A DNA stretch of 64,000 bases from GCA-2687515 sp002687515 (GTDB lineage: Bacteria > Pseudomonadota > Alphaproteobacteria > Rhodospirillales > UBA2165), in contig JASLNU010000010.1 in assembly GCA_030745835.1 (NCBI GenBank), positions 14,201-78,200 of the forward strand, written 5' to 3'. This document shows positions 9,804 through 18,801 of this stretch, piece after piece. Numbering within the stretch: position 1 is the first letter of the stretch; every line of letters starts with the position of its first letter. Below the pieces are notes generated by a model. That model did not search any database. It saw only the letters and a program-made list of their open reading frames with translations, and was not told the DNA's origin. The translations under genes and the position numbers were made by a program.

Positions 9804-10750
9804 GGCCGGCGCACCACCAGAACGATGCCGGCGAAAATAAGAACCGCGCCCAGGAAATGGAACAATGCCAGCCGCTCGCCAAGGAAGCTGACGGCAAGGA
9901 TGGCGCCGAATATCGGGACCAGGTTGATGAAGATGGCAGACCGGCTGACGCCGACCACGGGCACCGCCCGGCTCCACATGAAAACCGGGATGGTCGATGT
10001 GACCAAGCCAAGCAAAAAGAGCATGACGCCGGTTTCCAAATCCATCGGTACCGGCATGTAGATGAAGCTTTCCGCCACATAGAGCGGCAGCAGTTGCAAA
10101 AAGCCCATCACGAACACGGTGAAAACGGCAACGCCAAGCGATATGCCGCGCGGCATCCTGGGCAGGCGAACGGCGTATAGCGAGTAACCGACAACGGCGC
10201 CGAGCATCAAAAAATCACCTAGATTGAAATTGAGTGCAAGCAACACGCCGATGTCGGCGCGCGTGACGATGATGATAATGCCGAGGGCCGCGGCGATGAA
10301 GCCCAGCATCTGCACCGGGCTCAACCGGTCGCCGATCAGGAGCCAGGCGATCACCGCGGTCATCGCCGGCTGCGTCGTGGTGACGATGGTGCCGTTGACG
10401 GCGGTCGTGAAGTTGAGCGCCACCGCCGACAGCGCACTGCCGCCGATCATGAAAAAAGCCATGACCGCGAAATAGCGCCAATGGCCGAGGACCAATGGCA
10501 ATTCGCGGCGCAGGCGGGGAAGAATTATCGGAACCAGGCAGCCGGCGGCGAACGCCCAGCGCCAGAACGAGATGCCGATCGGCGGCACGGTTTCGTGATA
10601 GCCGCGCAGGATGACCAATCCGGTAGCCCAGAAAATAGTTACGCAGACGATCATCAGATAGCCGGCCTGCAAGCTTAGTTCCCCGGCCTGGGGAGTGGCC
10701 TGGGGAGTGGCTTGGGGCGGGCCGGTAACGGAGGAGGAATTGCCGTTCAT
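9800..10750 (-). CDS. EamA family (DMT superfamily) permease
   Basis: A 316-residue inner-membrane protein with about ten hydrophobic helices in two EamA repeats, typical of drug/metabolite transporters. The ATG at 10748-10750 follows the stop of the upstream glycosyltransferase by 17 bases, so the two are probably co-transcribed. The N-terminus before the first helix holds a tandem ATPQ repeat encoded by imperfect 12-nt DNA units near 10690-10720. Substrate unknown. Confidence 0.9.
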   Translation of the reverse strand: MNGNSSSVTGPPQATPQATPQAGELSLQAGYLMIVCVTIFWATGLVILRGYHETVPPIGISFWRWAFAAGCLVPIILPRLRRELPLVLGHWRYFAVMAFFMIGGSALSAVALNFTTAVNGTIVTTTQPAMTAVIAWLLIGDRLSPVQMLGFIAAALGIIIIVTRADIGVLLALNFNLGDFLMLGAVVGYSLYAVRLPRMPRGISLGVAVFTVFVMGFLQLLPLYVAESFIYMPVPMDLETGVMLFLLGLVTSTIPVFMWSRAVPVVGVSRSAIFINLVPIFGAILAVSFLGERLALFHFLGAVLIFAGIVLVVRRP

Positions 10751-10767
10751 GACGGCCGAAGCAATAA

Positions 10768-12876
10768 CTATCCGGCCGGTTCCGCGCAAACCGTTTCGAT
10801 AAATTCCTCAAATTGGGTTTGGCGCTCGGCGATGATGGCGCGGTCTTCGAATATGGCGTCGCCGCGTTCCAGGATTGATCGCTTGAGCTGCCGGCGCCGG
10901 TCTTCGCCGCACCCCAATCGCACGGCGATACGCGCATAGCCGTCGGCGTCGCCGGCGATGGTTTCGCTGATCCCCATTTGGCGCAACAGAGCGTAGGTAA
11001 AGCGCCCGCCAAAATAGGCGCCGGGCCAGGTTACGACCGGCTTGCCTTGCGCCAGCGCCTCGAAACTGGTGTTGCCGCCGCAAAAGGGAAAGGTGTCCAA
11101 CAACACGTCGGCGGCGGCGATCAGGTGCGGAAAATCACCGCCGGCCAGCCGTGGCATGAAACGGATGCGGCTGGCTTCGGGGATGCTGGTTTCGAAGCGT
11201 TTCCTCAACGCCGCCGACCAGCTTTCCTGCTGGCCGTCGATCAACAGGATTTCCGCCTTGGGGTCGCGGTCCAGGATCGCGGCAAGGGCGGCATCCATCT
11301 TTGGGTGCACCTTGAAAAGGCTCTGCGCGCAAAGATAAAGATGGCGGTTATCATCGATGCCGAACGCGGCGCGCGGTTTGGGCTCACCCAGCGGCGGCGG
11401 CCGCCCGTAGCAGACATCCAGCCGTTCCGAGAGGATCAACGGTTCGGTATAATGAGCCTCTGGATTTTCAGGCTCGGCCATTTTGTTGGACAGGTAATAA
11501 TCCATTGCGCCGAGCCCGGTGGTTACCGGATGCCCCCAGGTGACGCATTGCACCGGTGCCAGGCGGGCGAAAGCCAAGAAATAGGTGATCGGTTCCATGC
11601 CGATATCGGGGTAATAGACGATATCCAATTTGGCTCCGGCAATGGCGGCGCGGGATTCGCGGAAACCGGGCGGTGGCGCGTGGATGGCGCCGCCGGTATC
11701 GGCGACCGCCCGGTAGGCATCGGCATCGGCCCCCAGCCCGCCGGAGAGCGCGAAGACATGAACCTCGAATTTTTTTGGATCGAGCCCGCAAATCAAATGG
11801 CGGTTCAGCTTGCCGATGGTGTGGCTGCCGAGGTGGGCGGAAACGAATCCGATCTTGATTTTGGCGCCGCGCGCGGGCGGTTTCCGGCAATGGGGCGCGG
11901 TGAAAAAAAGATCAGGACAGTTGCGCCCGTAGAACGCCGCCAGCGCTTCTTGCAGCGGCCGGTCGTCGAGGCCGTGATAGACCGCCTGGAAATTGGTAAC
12001 GCCGACCTCGCTCGCCGGGTCCGAGATCGGGGCATCGAGCTCGGATAAGCGGCCGATTTCGGTTTCCATGCGCGCCCGCGCCTGGCTTAATTCGGCGGCG
12101 GAGCCGGCGATAAAAGGCAGGGCAAGGGCATTCAACACACGCAGCGGCCCGCTCGACGGCGCCATGTCCAATGCCGATTCCAAAACCTGCAAGCTGTCGC
12201 CGTAGCGGCCCAGGCGCAAACCGGATCGCGCCAGGTTGGCGGCGATAACCGGATTATCCGCTTGCAACCGGTAAGCCTGGTCCAAGAAATCGTGCGCCGC
12301 CTTATTGCGCCCGAGGGCCTGGTTCGCCATCGCCATGTTGTTGAGGGCGACGGCATCGCCGGGCGCCGCTTCAAGGGCCAGGGCCAGTTCCGGGACGGCG
12401 TCTTCCGGGCGATCCAATTCGGTCAGGCAGGCGCCCAGATTAATGCGCCCGCCGGCATGGGTCGGGTCCACCGCCAACAGGCGGCGGTAATATATTTCGG
12501 CGTCTCGGCGCCGGCCTTGGTGGTGCAGAAGCCGGGCCAGGGCGAACAGGGCGTCGGTATCGTCCGCGTGCGCTTCGATATGCGCCTTGAAATGGGTTTC
12601 CGCCCGCGTCGTCTGTCCCGCCTGTTCGAGGAGGACGGCAAGATTGTAGTCGGCGCCGGCCAGCGCGGGGACCAATTCGAGGGCGCGGGAAATATGCGCG
12701 ATGGCGGTGTCCAAATCGCCCTCGGCGTGCAGGATCTGGCCGAGCAGGTGCAAGGCGTCGGCATCGCCCGGCGCGCTTTCAAGGGCGGCCAGATAATCGG
12801 CCTTGGCGGCTTTCAGATCGCCGGACCGGTGGTGCGCGGCGCCTTGCCGGATAAGCTGTTTCGAATCTGGCGGCAT
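10768..12876 (-). CDS. TPR protein with SPINDLY-type O-GlcNAc transferase (GT41) domain
   Basis: A 702-residue protein. Residues 1-260 are tetratricopeptide repeats of about 34 residues; from about 340 the sequence becomes a GT41/SPINDLY catalytic domain (KIKIGFVSAHLGSHTIGKL, then WGHPVTTG, and DTFPFCGGNTSFEALAQGKP close to the C-terminus, the sugar-nucleotide-binding region). Bacterial members glycosylate proteins, sometimes envelope or flagellar ones, but the target here is unknown. It is cytoplasmic with no signal or membrane segment. The upstream gap (12877-13051) is a divergent promoter region shared with the ABC exporter and contains a GGGAG/CTCCC hairpin. Confidence 0.9.
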   Translation of the reverse strand: MPPDSKQLIRQGAAHHRSGDLKAAKADYLAALESAPGDADALHLLGQILHAEGDLDTAIAHISRALELVPALAGADYNLAVLLEQAGQTTRAETHFKAHIEAHADDTDALFALARLLHHQGRRRDAEIYYRRLLAVDPTHAGGRINLGACLTELDRPEDAVPELALALEAAPGDAVALNNMAMANQALGRNKAAHDFLDQAYRLQADNPVIAANLARSGLRLGRYGDSLQVLESALDMAPSSGPLRVLNALALPFIAGSAAELSQARARMETEIGRLSELDAPISDPASEVGVTNFQAVYHGLDDRPLQEALAAFYGRNCPDLFFTAPHCRKPPARGAKIKIGFVSAHLGSHTIGKLNRHLICGLDPKKFEVHVFALSGGLGADADAYRAVADTGGAIHAPPPGFRESRAAIAGAKLDIVYYPDIGMEPITYFLAFARLAPVQCVTWGHPVTTGLGAMDYYLSNKMAEPENPEAHYTEPLILSERLDVCYGRPPPLGEPKPRAAFGIDDNRHLYLCAQSLFKVHPKMDAALAAILDRDPKAEILLIDGQQESWSAALRKRFETSIPEASRIRFMPRLAGGDFPHLIAAADVLLDTFPFCGGNTSFEALAQGKPVVTWPGAYFGGRFTYALLRQMGISETIAGDADGYARIAVRLGCGEDRRRQLKRSILERGDAIFEDRAIIAERQTQFEEFIETVCAEPAG

Positions 12877-13051
12877 GGTTCTCGATTTGCTTGGATGGCG
12901 GCGCCCATATTAGGTCCAAATAGCATAAAAAATCGATAACGGACTCATCGGACCGGTGGGAGTTGTTCTCTCCCCCGGGCTCAAGTAAATTCTGGTCCAA
13001 TGATGTTCTCATTCCGGTCGATAAAGACCCGTTCGTTTCTGGGCTAATGGC

Positions 13052-14932
13052 GTGACCACTGCACCACCCTCAAGTTCGGCCAAGGGCGCCGGGCCAGGAC
13101 CCGGTTCGGGGCTGAAATCAACGGTTCCCGAGCACCAACGCGGCTCGCAGCGCGGCGCCCAGGCTCTTTGGCGAATTACCCGGATGGCCCTCGGCTATCG
13201 CCTGCGTTTTCCCTTGGCCGTGGTCGCGGTGATCATCGCCGGCATCCTGCAGCTTTTCATTCCGCGCTTTCTGGGGGATGCCGTCGATAATGCGACCGGC
13301 TTGCTGGGCGGTAGCGAAGCGGCGCCCGAGGCGGTCAAGGCGGCGCTGTTGACGGCCGCCTTGCTGGTTCTCGGCACCTCGATCCTGCGCGGTCTGTTTA
13401 CCCTGTTGTTCAACTATCAGGGCGAGGCCATCGGCCAATCCATCGCCTATCAGCTGCGCCTCGCCTATTTCGATAAATTGCAGCGGCTCAGCTTCTCCTA
13501 CCACGACAAGGTCCATTCCGGCGATTTGATGACCAGGGGCATGCTCGACATCGAGGGCGTGCGCCGCTTCATCGAGCACGGCGTCATCCGGGTCATCCAA
13601 TTGGTTGTCCTGATCGGGGTCGGCGCCTATCTCTATATGGGCAGCGATATGGTGCTTGGCCTGTTGTGCCTCAGCTTCGTGCCTTTCGCCATCTGGCGGG
13701 CGGGCGTGTTCCGGCTCAAGCTCAGGGCGCTGTGGCGCGTCTTACAGGAGCGCTTGTCCATTCTAACCCGGGTGATGGAGGAAAATCTGGGCGGCATCCG
13801 CGTGGTGCGCGCCTTTTCCGGGCAAGCCTATGAGATGGATAAGTTCGATGAAAGCTCGCACCGGACCCTGGAAATCGCCATGCAAAGGGTGGCCGTCCGC
13901 TATTCCAACACCTCGGTGATGACCTATTCCTATTTTATTGCCATGGGGCTGGTGCTCTGGGTCGGTGGCTTGCGCGTCATCGACGGCCTGATCACGGTCG
14001 GCGAGCTGACCCAGTTTCTGGCTTTCATGACCGTGTTGCAGATGCCGATCCGGCAAACCGGCATGGTGATCAACGGCATCGCGCGGGCTTCCGTTTCGGG
14101 GCGGCGGCTGTTCGAGATTTTGGACATGGAACCGGCGGTGATGGAGAAGCCCGGCGCCGGCGAGCTGAAGATCGGCGATGCCGTGCTCGAATTCCGCGAC
14201 GTCGGCTTTTCCTATGGCGGATTTCCAGGCGAGCATACGGTTTCGGACCTGTCCTTCAAGGTCGGCAAGGGTGAAACCCTGGGTATTGTCGGCCCGCCCG
14301 GCAGCGGCAAATCGACCATCGCCCACTTGATTCCGCGATTTTACGATGTGACCAGCGGGCAGATCACCATCGACGGCCAGGATATCCGCGAGGTGACCCT
14401 GGATTCGCTCAGAACCCATGTCGGTCTGGTGCAGCAGGACACCTTCCTGTTCACCACCGAGATCAGCAACAACGTCGCCTATGGCGAGCCCTGGGCGGAC
14501 AATGCGCGTATCGTGCGCGCCACCGAATCGTCGCAGCTTCACGACTATATCGCCGGCCTTCCCAAAGACTACGACACCATGGTCGGCGAACGCGGTGTGT
14601 CGCTGTCCGGCGGCCAGCGCCAGCGCCTGTCGATCGCGCGCAGCGTCTTGTTGTCGCCGTCGATCATGGTGTTCGACGATTCCACCGCCGCCGTCGACGC
14701 GGCCACCGAAATGCGGATTCGCGAAGCGCTCAGGGATTTGACCCAGAACCGGGCGACCATCATCATTTCACACCGGCTGTCTTCGCTGATGCATGCCGAT
14801 CAAATCATTTTTCTGGATGGCGGACGTATCGTCGAACGCGGCGGCCACCAGGAACTTCTGCAAGCCGGCGGCCGTTACAAGGCGCTTTATGATTTGCAGA
14901 TCGGCGCCGCCAAGGAGGGTGCCGGTGCTTAA
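13052..14932 (+). CDS. ABC exporter half-transporter, subunit with degenerate catalytic site
   Basis: A 626-residue type-1 exporter half: six transmembrane helices, then an ATPase domain. Walker A is GPPGSGKST, the signature is a canonical LSGGQRQRLS, and Walker B reads MVFDDSTAAVD, so the catalytic Glu is Asp. This pattern is the degenerate-site partner of heterodimeric exporters of the TM287/288, LmrCD, BmrCD kind. It starts with GTG at 13052; the first 40 residues are a Ser/Pro/Gly-rich extension. The next gene overlaps its stop by eight bases and encodes the complementary half. Confidence 0.93.
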   Translation: MTTAPPSSSAKGAGPGPGSGLKSTVPEHQRGSQRGAQALWRITRMALGYRLRFPLAVVAVIIAGILQLFIPRFLGDAVDNATGLLGGSEAAPEAVKAALLTAALLVLGTSILRGLFTLLFNYQGEAIGQSIAYQLRLAYFDKLQRLSFSYHDKVHSGDLMTRGMLDIEGVRRFIEHGVIRVIQLVVLIGVGAYLYMGSDMVLGLLCLSFVPFAIWRAGVFRLKLRALWRVLQERLSILTRVMEENLGGIRVVRAFSGQAYEMDKFDESSHRTLEIAMQRVAVRYSNTSVMTYSYFIAMGLVLWVGGLRVIDGLITVGELTQFLAFMTVLQMPIRQTGMVINGIARASVSGRRLFEILDMEPAVMEKPGAGELKIGDAVLEFRDVGFSYGGFPGEHTVSDLSFKVGKGETLGIVGPPGSGKSTIAHLIPRFYDVTSGQITIDGQDIREVTLDSLRTHVGLVQQDTFLFTTEISNNVAYGEPWADNARIVRATESSQLHDYIAGLPKDYDTMVGERGVSLSGGQRQRLSIARSVLLSPSIMVFDDSTAAVDAATEMRIREALRDLTQNRATIIISHRLSSLMHADQIIFLDGGRIVERGGHQELLQAGGRYKALYDLQIGAAKEGAGA

Positions 14933-16790
14933 CCCTGGCAAGGAAGCGCGCTCGGTGGCGCGCGGTACCGCATCGGGCCTGCGCGGCGAAGAGCTGTTCG
15001 GCGATGCCTTCGACGGCAAGGTGGTCGGCCGCTTTTTGAGCTTCGTCAGGCCGTACAAGCGGGTGTTGGTGTTTGCCATCGTGGCGGTGTTGTTCTTTAC
15101 CCTGACCCAAATCGCGGTGCCGCTGGTCATCCGCTTTATCATCGATGACAGCCTGATCGGGACGTCCGCCGACCGCGAACTGCTGCAACTCGCCGCCTTC
15201 GGTTTTTTAGGCGTGGTCACCGTCAATTATGTTTCCAACTATTTTCAATTGACCCTGGTCGCCAAGACCGCCGAACGCATTCTGATCGATCTCCGGCGCG
15301 CCATGTACGCGCATCTGCAGCGAGTGTCGCTGTCGTTCATGGATCAGACCGAGGTTGGCCGGTTGATGTCGCGGCTTCAGGGCGATGTCGGCTCGCTGCA
15401 GGAATTCCTCGAAACCTCGATCTTCGCCATCGGTGATATCGTGCTTTTGATCGGCATCGTCACGGTGATGGTGATTTTGGACTGGCAATTGGGGCTCTTG
15501 ACCCTGTCGGTGGTGCCGATCCTGTTGGTGATCCGGGTGGTCTGGCTGCCGATTGCAAAAAAGGCCTTCATGCGGGCGCGCGAAACCTCGTCCATTGTCA
15601 ACGGCGCCTTGGCCGAGAATATCAACGGCGTGCGCACGGTTCAGGAAATGACCCGCCAGCAGATCAATTATGAAGCCTTCGAAGCGAAGGTGATGGACAA
15701 TCTCTTGTCGCACCTACGGGCATCGCGGCTGGCCCAGATCATGGTGCCCACCGTCGATACCCTGACCGGCGGCGCCATGGCCATCGTCATCATCATCGGC
15801 GGCAACCTGGTGCTCGACAAATCGCTGGATCTCGGCGTCATGGTCGCCTTCCTGTTTTACATTCAGCGTTTCTTCGATCCGATCCGCTCGCTGACCATGC
15901 AGTACAGCGTCATGCAGCGGGCGATGGCGTCGGGCCAGCGCATCTTCGAGGTGCTCGACGTGTCGGTCGAGGTCGAGGACAAGCCCGGCGCCGAGGATCT
16001 AGCCGGTGCCGATGGATCGGTCGATTTCAAGAACGTCACCTTCGGCTATGTCAGCGGACAACCGGTGCTGAAGAACATCAATTTCCGCATCGATCCCGGC
16101 GAAACCGTGGCGCTGGTGGGGCCGACCGGTTCGGGCAAAACCTCGACGACGGCGCTCCTGCACCGGTTCTACGACGTTTGGGAGGGCGAGATATCGGTCG
16201 GCGGCATGGATGTGCGCGAGGTTACGCAAGATTCGCTCGGCCGGCATGTGGCCATGGTTCTGCAGGAACCGTTCCTGTTCACCGGCAGCGTCTTCGAGAA
16301 TATCCGCTACCGCACTTCCGAGGCGGGCATCGACGAGGTGATCGCCGCGGCCAAGGCCGTCGGCGCCCATGAATTCATCATGCGCCTGCCCGATCGTTAC
16401 GATGCCATCCTCGGCCAGCGCGGCGGCAACCTGTCGGTCGGGCAGCGCCAACTGATCAGTTTCGCCCGCGCCATCGTCGCCGATGCCAAGATTCTGGTTC
16501 TCGACGAAGCCACCGCCAATGTCGACAGTTTTACCGAACGGGACATTCAGCAGGCGCTTGCAAGCACCCTCAAGGGGCGCACCGGGATCGTCATTGCGCA
16601 CCGCTTGGCGACGGTGCGCCACGCCGACAGGATCATCGTCTTGCAGGACGGCGAGATTACCGAGGCCGGTACCCATGACGAACTTTTGGCGCGCCAGGGG
16701 CTTTACCACCGCCTGCATGATATGAATTATGCGTCCTTCGACGACGTGCAAGGGGATGCGGCAGCCGAAACGGCCGCAGCGGGAGAATAA
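14925..16790 (+). CDS. ABC exporter half-transporter, catalytically competent subunit
   Basis: A 621-residue exporter half with six helices and an ATPase domain. Walker A is GPTGSGKTST, Walker B is VLDEATANVD with the catalytic Glu present, and the signature is the non-canonical LSVGQRQLIS. Together with the upstream gene this makes one consensus and one degenerate ATP site. GTG at 14925 is chosen: GGAGG at 14914-14918 is six bases upstream, and it overlaps the previous stop by eight bases. A longer frame to 14793 is only overlap with the upstream gene. Substrate may relate to the following aminotransferase gene, but this is inference. Confidence 0.93.
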   Translation: MLNPGKEARSVARGTASGLRGEELFGDAFDGKVVGRFLSFVRPYKRVLVFAIVAVLFFTLTQIAVPLVIRFIIDDSLIGTSADRELLQLAAFGFLGVVTVNYVSNYFQLTLVAKTAERILIDLRRAMYAHLQRVSLSFMDQTEVGRLMSRLQGDVGSLQEFLETSIFAIGDIVLLIGIVTVMVILDWQLGLLTLSVVPILLVIRVVWLPIAKKAFMRARETSSIVNGALAENINGVRTVQEMTRQQINYEAFEAKVMDNLLSHLRASRLAQIMVPTVDTLTGGAMAIVIIIGGNLVLDKSLDLGVMVAFLFYIQRFFDPIRSLTMQYSVMQRAMASGQRIFEVLDVSVEVEDKPGAEDLAGADGSVDFKNVTFGYVSGQPVLKNINFRIDPGETVALVGPTGSGKTSTTALLHRFYDVWEGEISVGGMDVREVTQDSLGRHVAMVLQEPFLFTGSVFENIRYRTSEAGIDEVIAAAKAVGAHEFIMRLPDRYDAILGQRGGNLSVGQRQLISFARAIVADAKILVLDEATANVDSFTERDIQQALASTLKGRTGIVIAHRLATVRHADRIIVLQDGEITEAGTHDELLARQGLYHRLHDMNYASFDDVQGDAAAETAAAGE

Positions 16791-16792
16791 TT

Positions 16793-17911
16793 ATGGACAG
16801 TAATCAAGACGATGGCGCCTATCTTCGCCGCAACATGCGCGGCAAGGTTTTCTGGAATCCGACAACGATTCCCGCCAGTGAGCGGGGCAAACATATCATC
16901 CGCATGGATTTGAACGAATGCCCGCATCCGCCGTCGCCGGCGGCGATCGCCGCGATGCAGGCCCATGCCGACAAGATCAACCGCTATCCCGACGGCACCT
17001 GCCCGGAAATAACCGAGCGTCTGTCGAAATTGAACGGCGTTCCGGCGGCGCAGATTATTTGGGGATCGGGCTCAACGCAGCTTTTGAAAAGCATCATGGA
17101 AGTTGTCATCGCGCCGGGTGAAAACCTGGTGTCGCCGAGCCTTCTCTGGCACCGCTTCCACGGCGTTTACGAAGTGCTCGATGCCGATGTCACCATCGTG
17201 CCCAACCATGCCGACGCCACCATCGATGTGGGCGGGATGATCAGCGCCATCGGCAACAATACGCGTCTCGCAGTAGTCATCACGCCGAACAATCCGACCG
17301 GTTTGATGCTCGGCGAGGATGATATCCATCGGGTATGCGCGGATACGCCGGAAAATGTGCTGCTGTTCATCGACGAGGCCTATCACGAATTCGCGGTTCA
17401 CGCCGGCGGCGTCGATGCGCTGGAAATCGTCAAGCAGCGAAAAGGGCCCTGGGTGGTCAGCCGCACATTTTCCAAGGCTTATGCGCTGGCCGGCGCGCGT
17501 CTCGGTTATGCCTATTGCTCGTCAGAGGAAATTGCCAATGCGTTGCGCATGATCACCAGCACCTTCAATATTTCGGCTTTTGCCGAAGTCGGCGCGCTGG
17601 CCGCCCTCGATGATCCCGAATACACGAAATTTATCTTGGGCAGTAATGCCACCGAACGGACGCGCATCATCGAGGGACTGAAGGCGCTGGGCTGTGCGCC
17701 GCTGCAATCGGTGACCAATTTCGTGTCCGCCGACACCGGCGTGCCGGGCGAGGAGGTGGTCCGCGATATGCGCGCCCGCGGCATACGCATCGCGCGTCTG
17801 CACGACGCCGGTTTCGAGAACTATATCCGCATATCGATGGGCCAGCCGGATGACACCGACGCTTGTCTCGTCAGCCTTAAAGAGGTGTTGGAAAATCTGC
17901 GCGGCGGCTAG
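16793..17911 (+). CDS. HisC-like class I/II aminotransferase
   Basis: A 372-residue PLP enzyme of the histidinol-phosphate aminotransferase family. PNNPTG is at 165-170, the PLP-contacting Asp in DEAYHEF at 194, and the Schiff-base Lys at 228 in SRTFSKAYALAG. It starts two bases after the ABC exporter stop, so it belongs to that operon; no other his genes are near, so the true substrate may be an aromatic or other amino acid. Its TAG stop codon is also the first three bases of the repeat element that follows. Confidence 0.9.
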   Translation: MDSNQDDGAYLRRNMRGKVFWNPTTIPASERGKHIIRMDLNECPHPPSPAAIAAMQAHADKINRYPDGTCPEITERLSKLNGVPAAQIIWGSGSTQLLKSIMEVVIAPGENLVSPSLLWHRFHGVYEVLDADVTIVPNHADATIDVGGMISAIGNNTRLAVVITPNNPTGLMLGEDDIHRVCADTPENVLLFIDEAYHEFAVHAGGVDALEIVKQRKGPWVVSRTFSKAYALAGARLGYAYCSSEEIANALRMITSTFNISAFAEVGALAALDDPEYTKFILGSNATERTRIIEGLKALGCAPLQSVTNFVSADTGVPGEEVVRDMRARGIRIARLHDAGFENYIRISMGQPDDTDACLVSLKEVLENLRGG

Positions 17912-18176
17912 AGCATTTTCCGACCAAATGAAACCATTTGACCGGGATGATTTTGCCCCGTGGCGAGGAGCACTTCGCATGGCGATGCAGCGCATCGGCA
18001 AAGATGTGCGACGACGTCCACGGGTCAAAAGCACCCGGCCTCTGGTGGGTCAAATCGGCTCCCCGGGTGCGTTGCGATACTTGCCCGATGCGAAGGCATC
18101 GCGCTGCGCACCGCGCCTACCCGGAAAACCGATTTGTTCCCATCAAATTGATTCCATTTGGTCGGAAAGTGCTCTA
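17909..18176 (+). repeat. Y-structured repeat element, copy 1 (268 bp)
   Basis: The ends are 22-nt inverted repeats (17909-17930 with 18155-18176, one mismatch), and pairing extends inward to about 40 nt. Inside are two hairpins: stem 17951-17963 with 18018-18030 (12 of 13) and stem 18051-18069 with 18118-18136 (about 15-16 of 19). The tip of hairpin 1 (GGCGAGGAGC ... GCGACGACGTCC) and of hairpin 2 (TTGCCCGATG ... GCATCGC ... CCTACCCGG) match the other three copies, while the stems do not. It begins exactly on the stop codon of the HisC-like gene. Confidence 0.85.
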
Positions 18177-18206
18177 AGCCGGCATTCCGCTCCTTACCCG
18201 AAAAGG

Positions 18207-18242
18207 CAAATCCCCGCCCAGTGGGCGGGGATTTGTTTTTTG
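18207..18242 (+). terminator. Rho-independent terminator
   Basis: A perfect 13-bp stem (CAAATCCCCGCCC / GGGCGGGGATTTG) with a 3-nt loop, followed by six T. It ends the ABC exporter/aminotransferase operon just after repeat copy 1. On the minus strand the stem is followed by CCTTTTC, so it may also weakly terminate the zinc-ribbon gene. Confidence 0.9.
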
Positions 18243-18315
18243 CTTATCTTTGATCCTCTTTAGGGTGTGGCCGCGGCCCGGCTTTGCCTGTCCGGCGACG
18301 GCGCGCACGCAATGT

Positions 18316-18486
18316 TCAGATCGCGATTCCTGTCTGTCGCCAGGTCGACGTGCTTTTGCAATCTGGACAAACGCGTTCTCCGGTGTGATTCGACATGAAC
18401 TCGTCGAGGCACATCAAACATTTACGCATTTTCGGCTGAAGGTTTTCAGCTTGCGGTTTCTTATTCATCTCAGAACGAGAGGCCAT
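18316..18486 (-). CDS. Small zinc-ribbon protein (56 aa)
   Basis: ATG at 18484-18486 is preceded by a near-perfect GGAGGT with a four-base gap and opens a 56-residue frame ending in TGA at 18316-18318. The product contains two CxxC knuckles, KCLMCLDEF and VCPDCKSTST, spaced 14 residues apart, a one-site zinc ribbon, after a basic N-terminus. Similar small ribbons are common in alphaproteobacteria and may bind nucleic acid, but no function is established. It is a single gene, divergent from nothing and flanked by a terminator at its 3' side. Confidence 0.8.
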   Translation of the reverse strand: MASRSEMNKKPQAENLQPKMRKCLMCLDEFMSNHTGERVCPDCKSTSTWRQTGIAI

Positions 18487-18801
18487 TGGTTACCTCCTAA
18501 CTCCCTCGGGTCCTTAACTACTTTCTCAATTTCCCGATGACTCCCCGGCAGCAATACTACGCTCGTGCCCGATGCCGCTTGCGACATGGCCATCGTCACC
18601 GATATCTGAAAACGAGAAGCGTTTTATAGGCGGAATCCGATTCGAATTACCTCTGCAAAATTTGCATGCCTGCTATGCGATTTTAGCTACCCTTATGCAA
18701 AATCCGCATAAATAGGGTGTTTATTTGTTCGTGTTGCCAGAGCGAAACACGCGCCATTCGCCGAAATCGCGGATTAAACGGGAGCCACGGAAATGGCCTG
18801 A
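18487..18801. other. 315-bp intergenic region upstream of the zinc-ribbon gene
   Basis: AT-rich relative to its surroundings. It contains inverted repeats built on TGCAAA/TATGC: TATGCAAAATCCGCATA at 18694-18710 and TGCAAAATTTGCA just before. A 42-codon minus-strand frame (18465-18593) overlaps the zinc-ribbon start and could be a leader peptide, but it has no convincing ribosome site. No other gene is seen. Confidence 0.4.

Noticed and set aside
18200..18245. The terminator hairpin as part of repeat copy 1
   Set aside because: It is outside the outer arms, has its own T-tract and a perfect 13-bp stem, and no counterpart follows the other copies.
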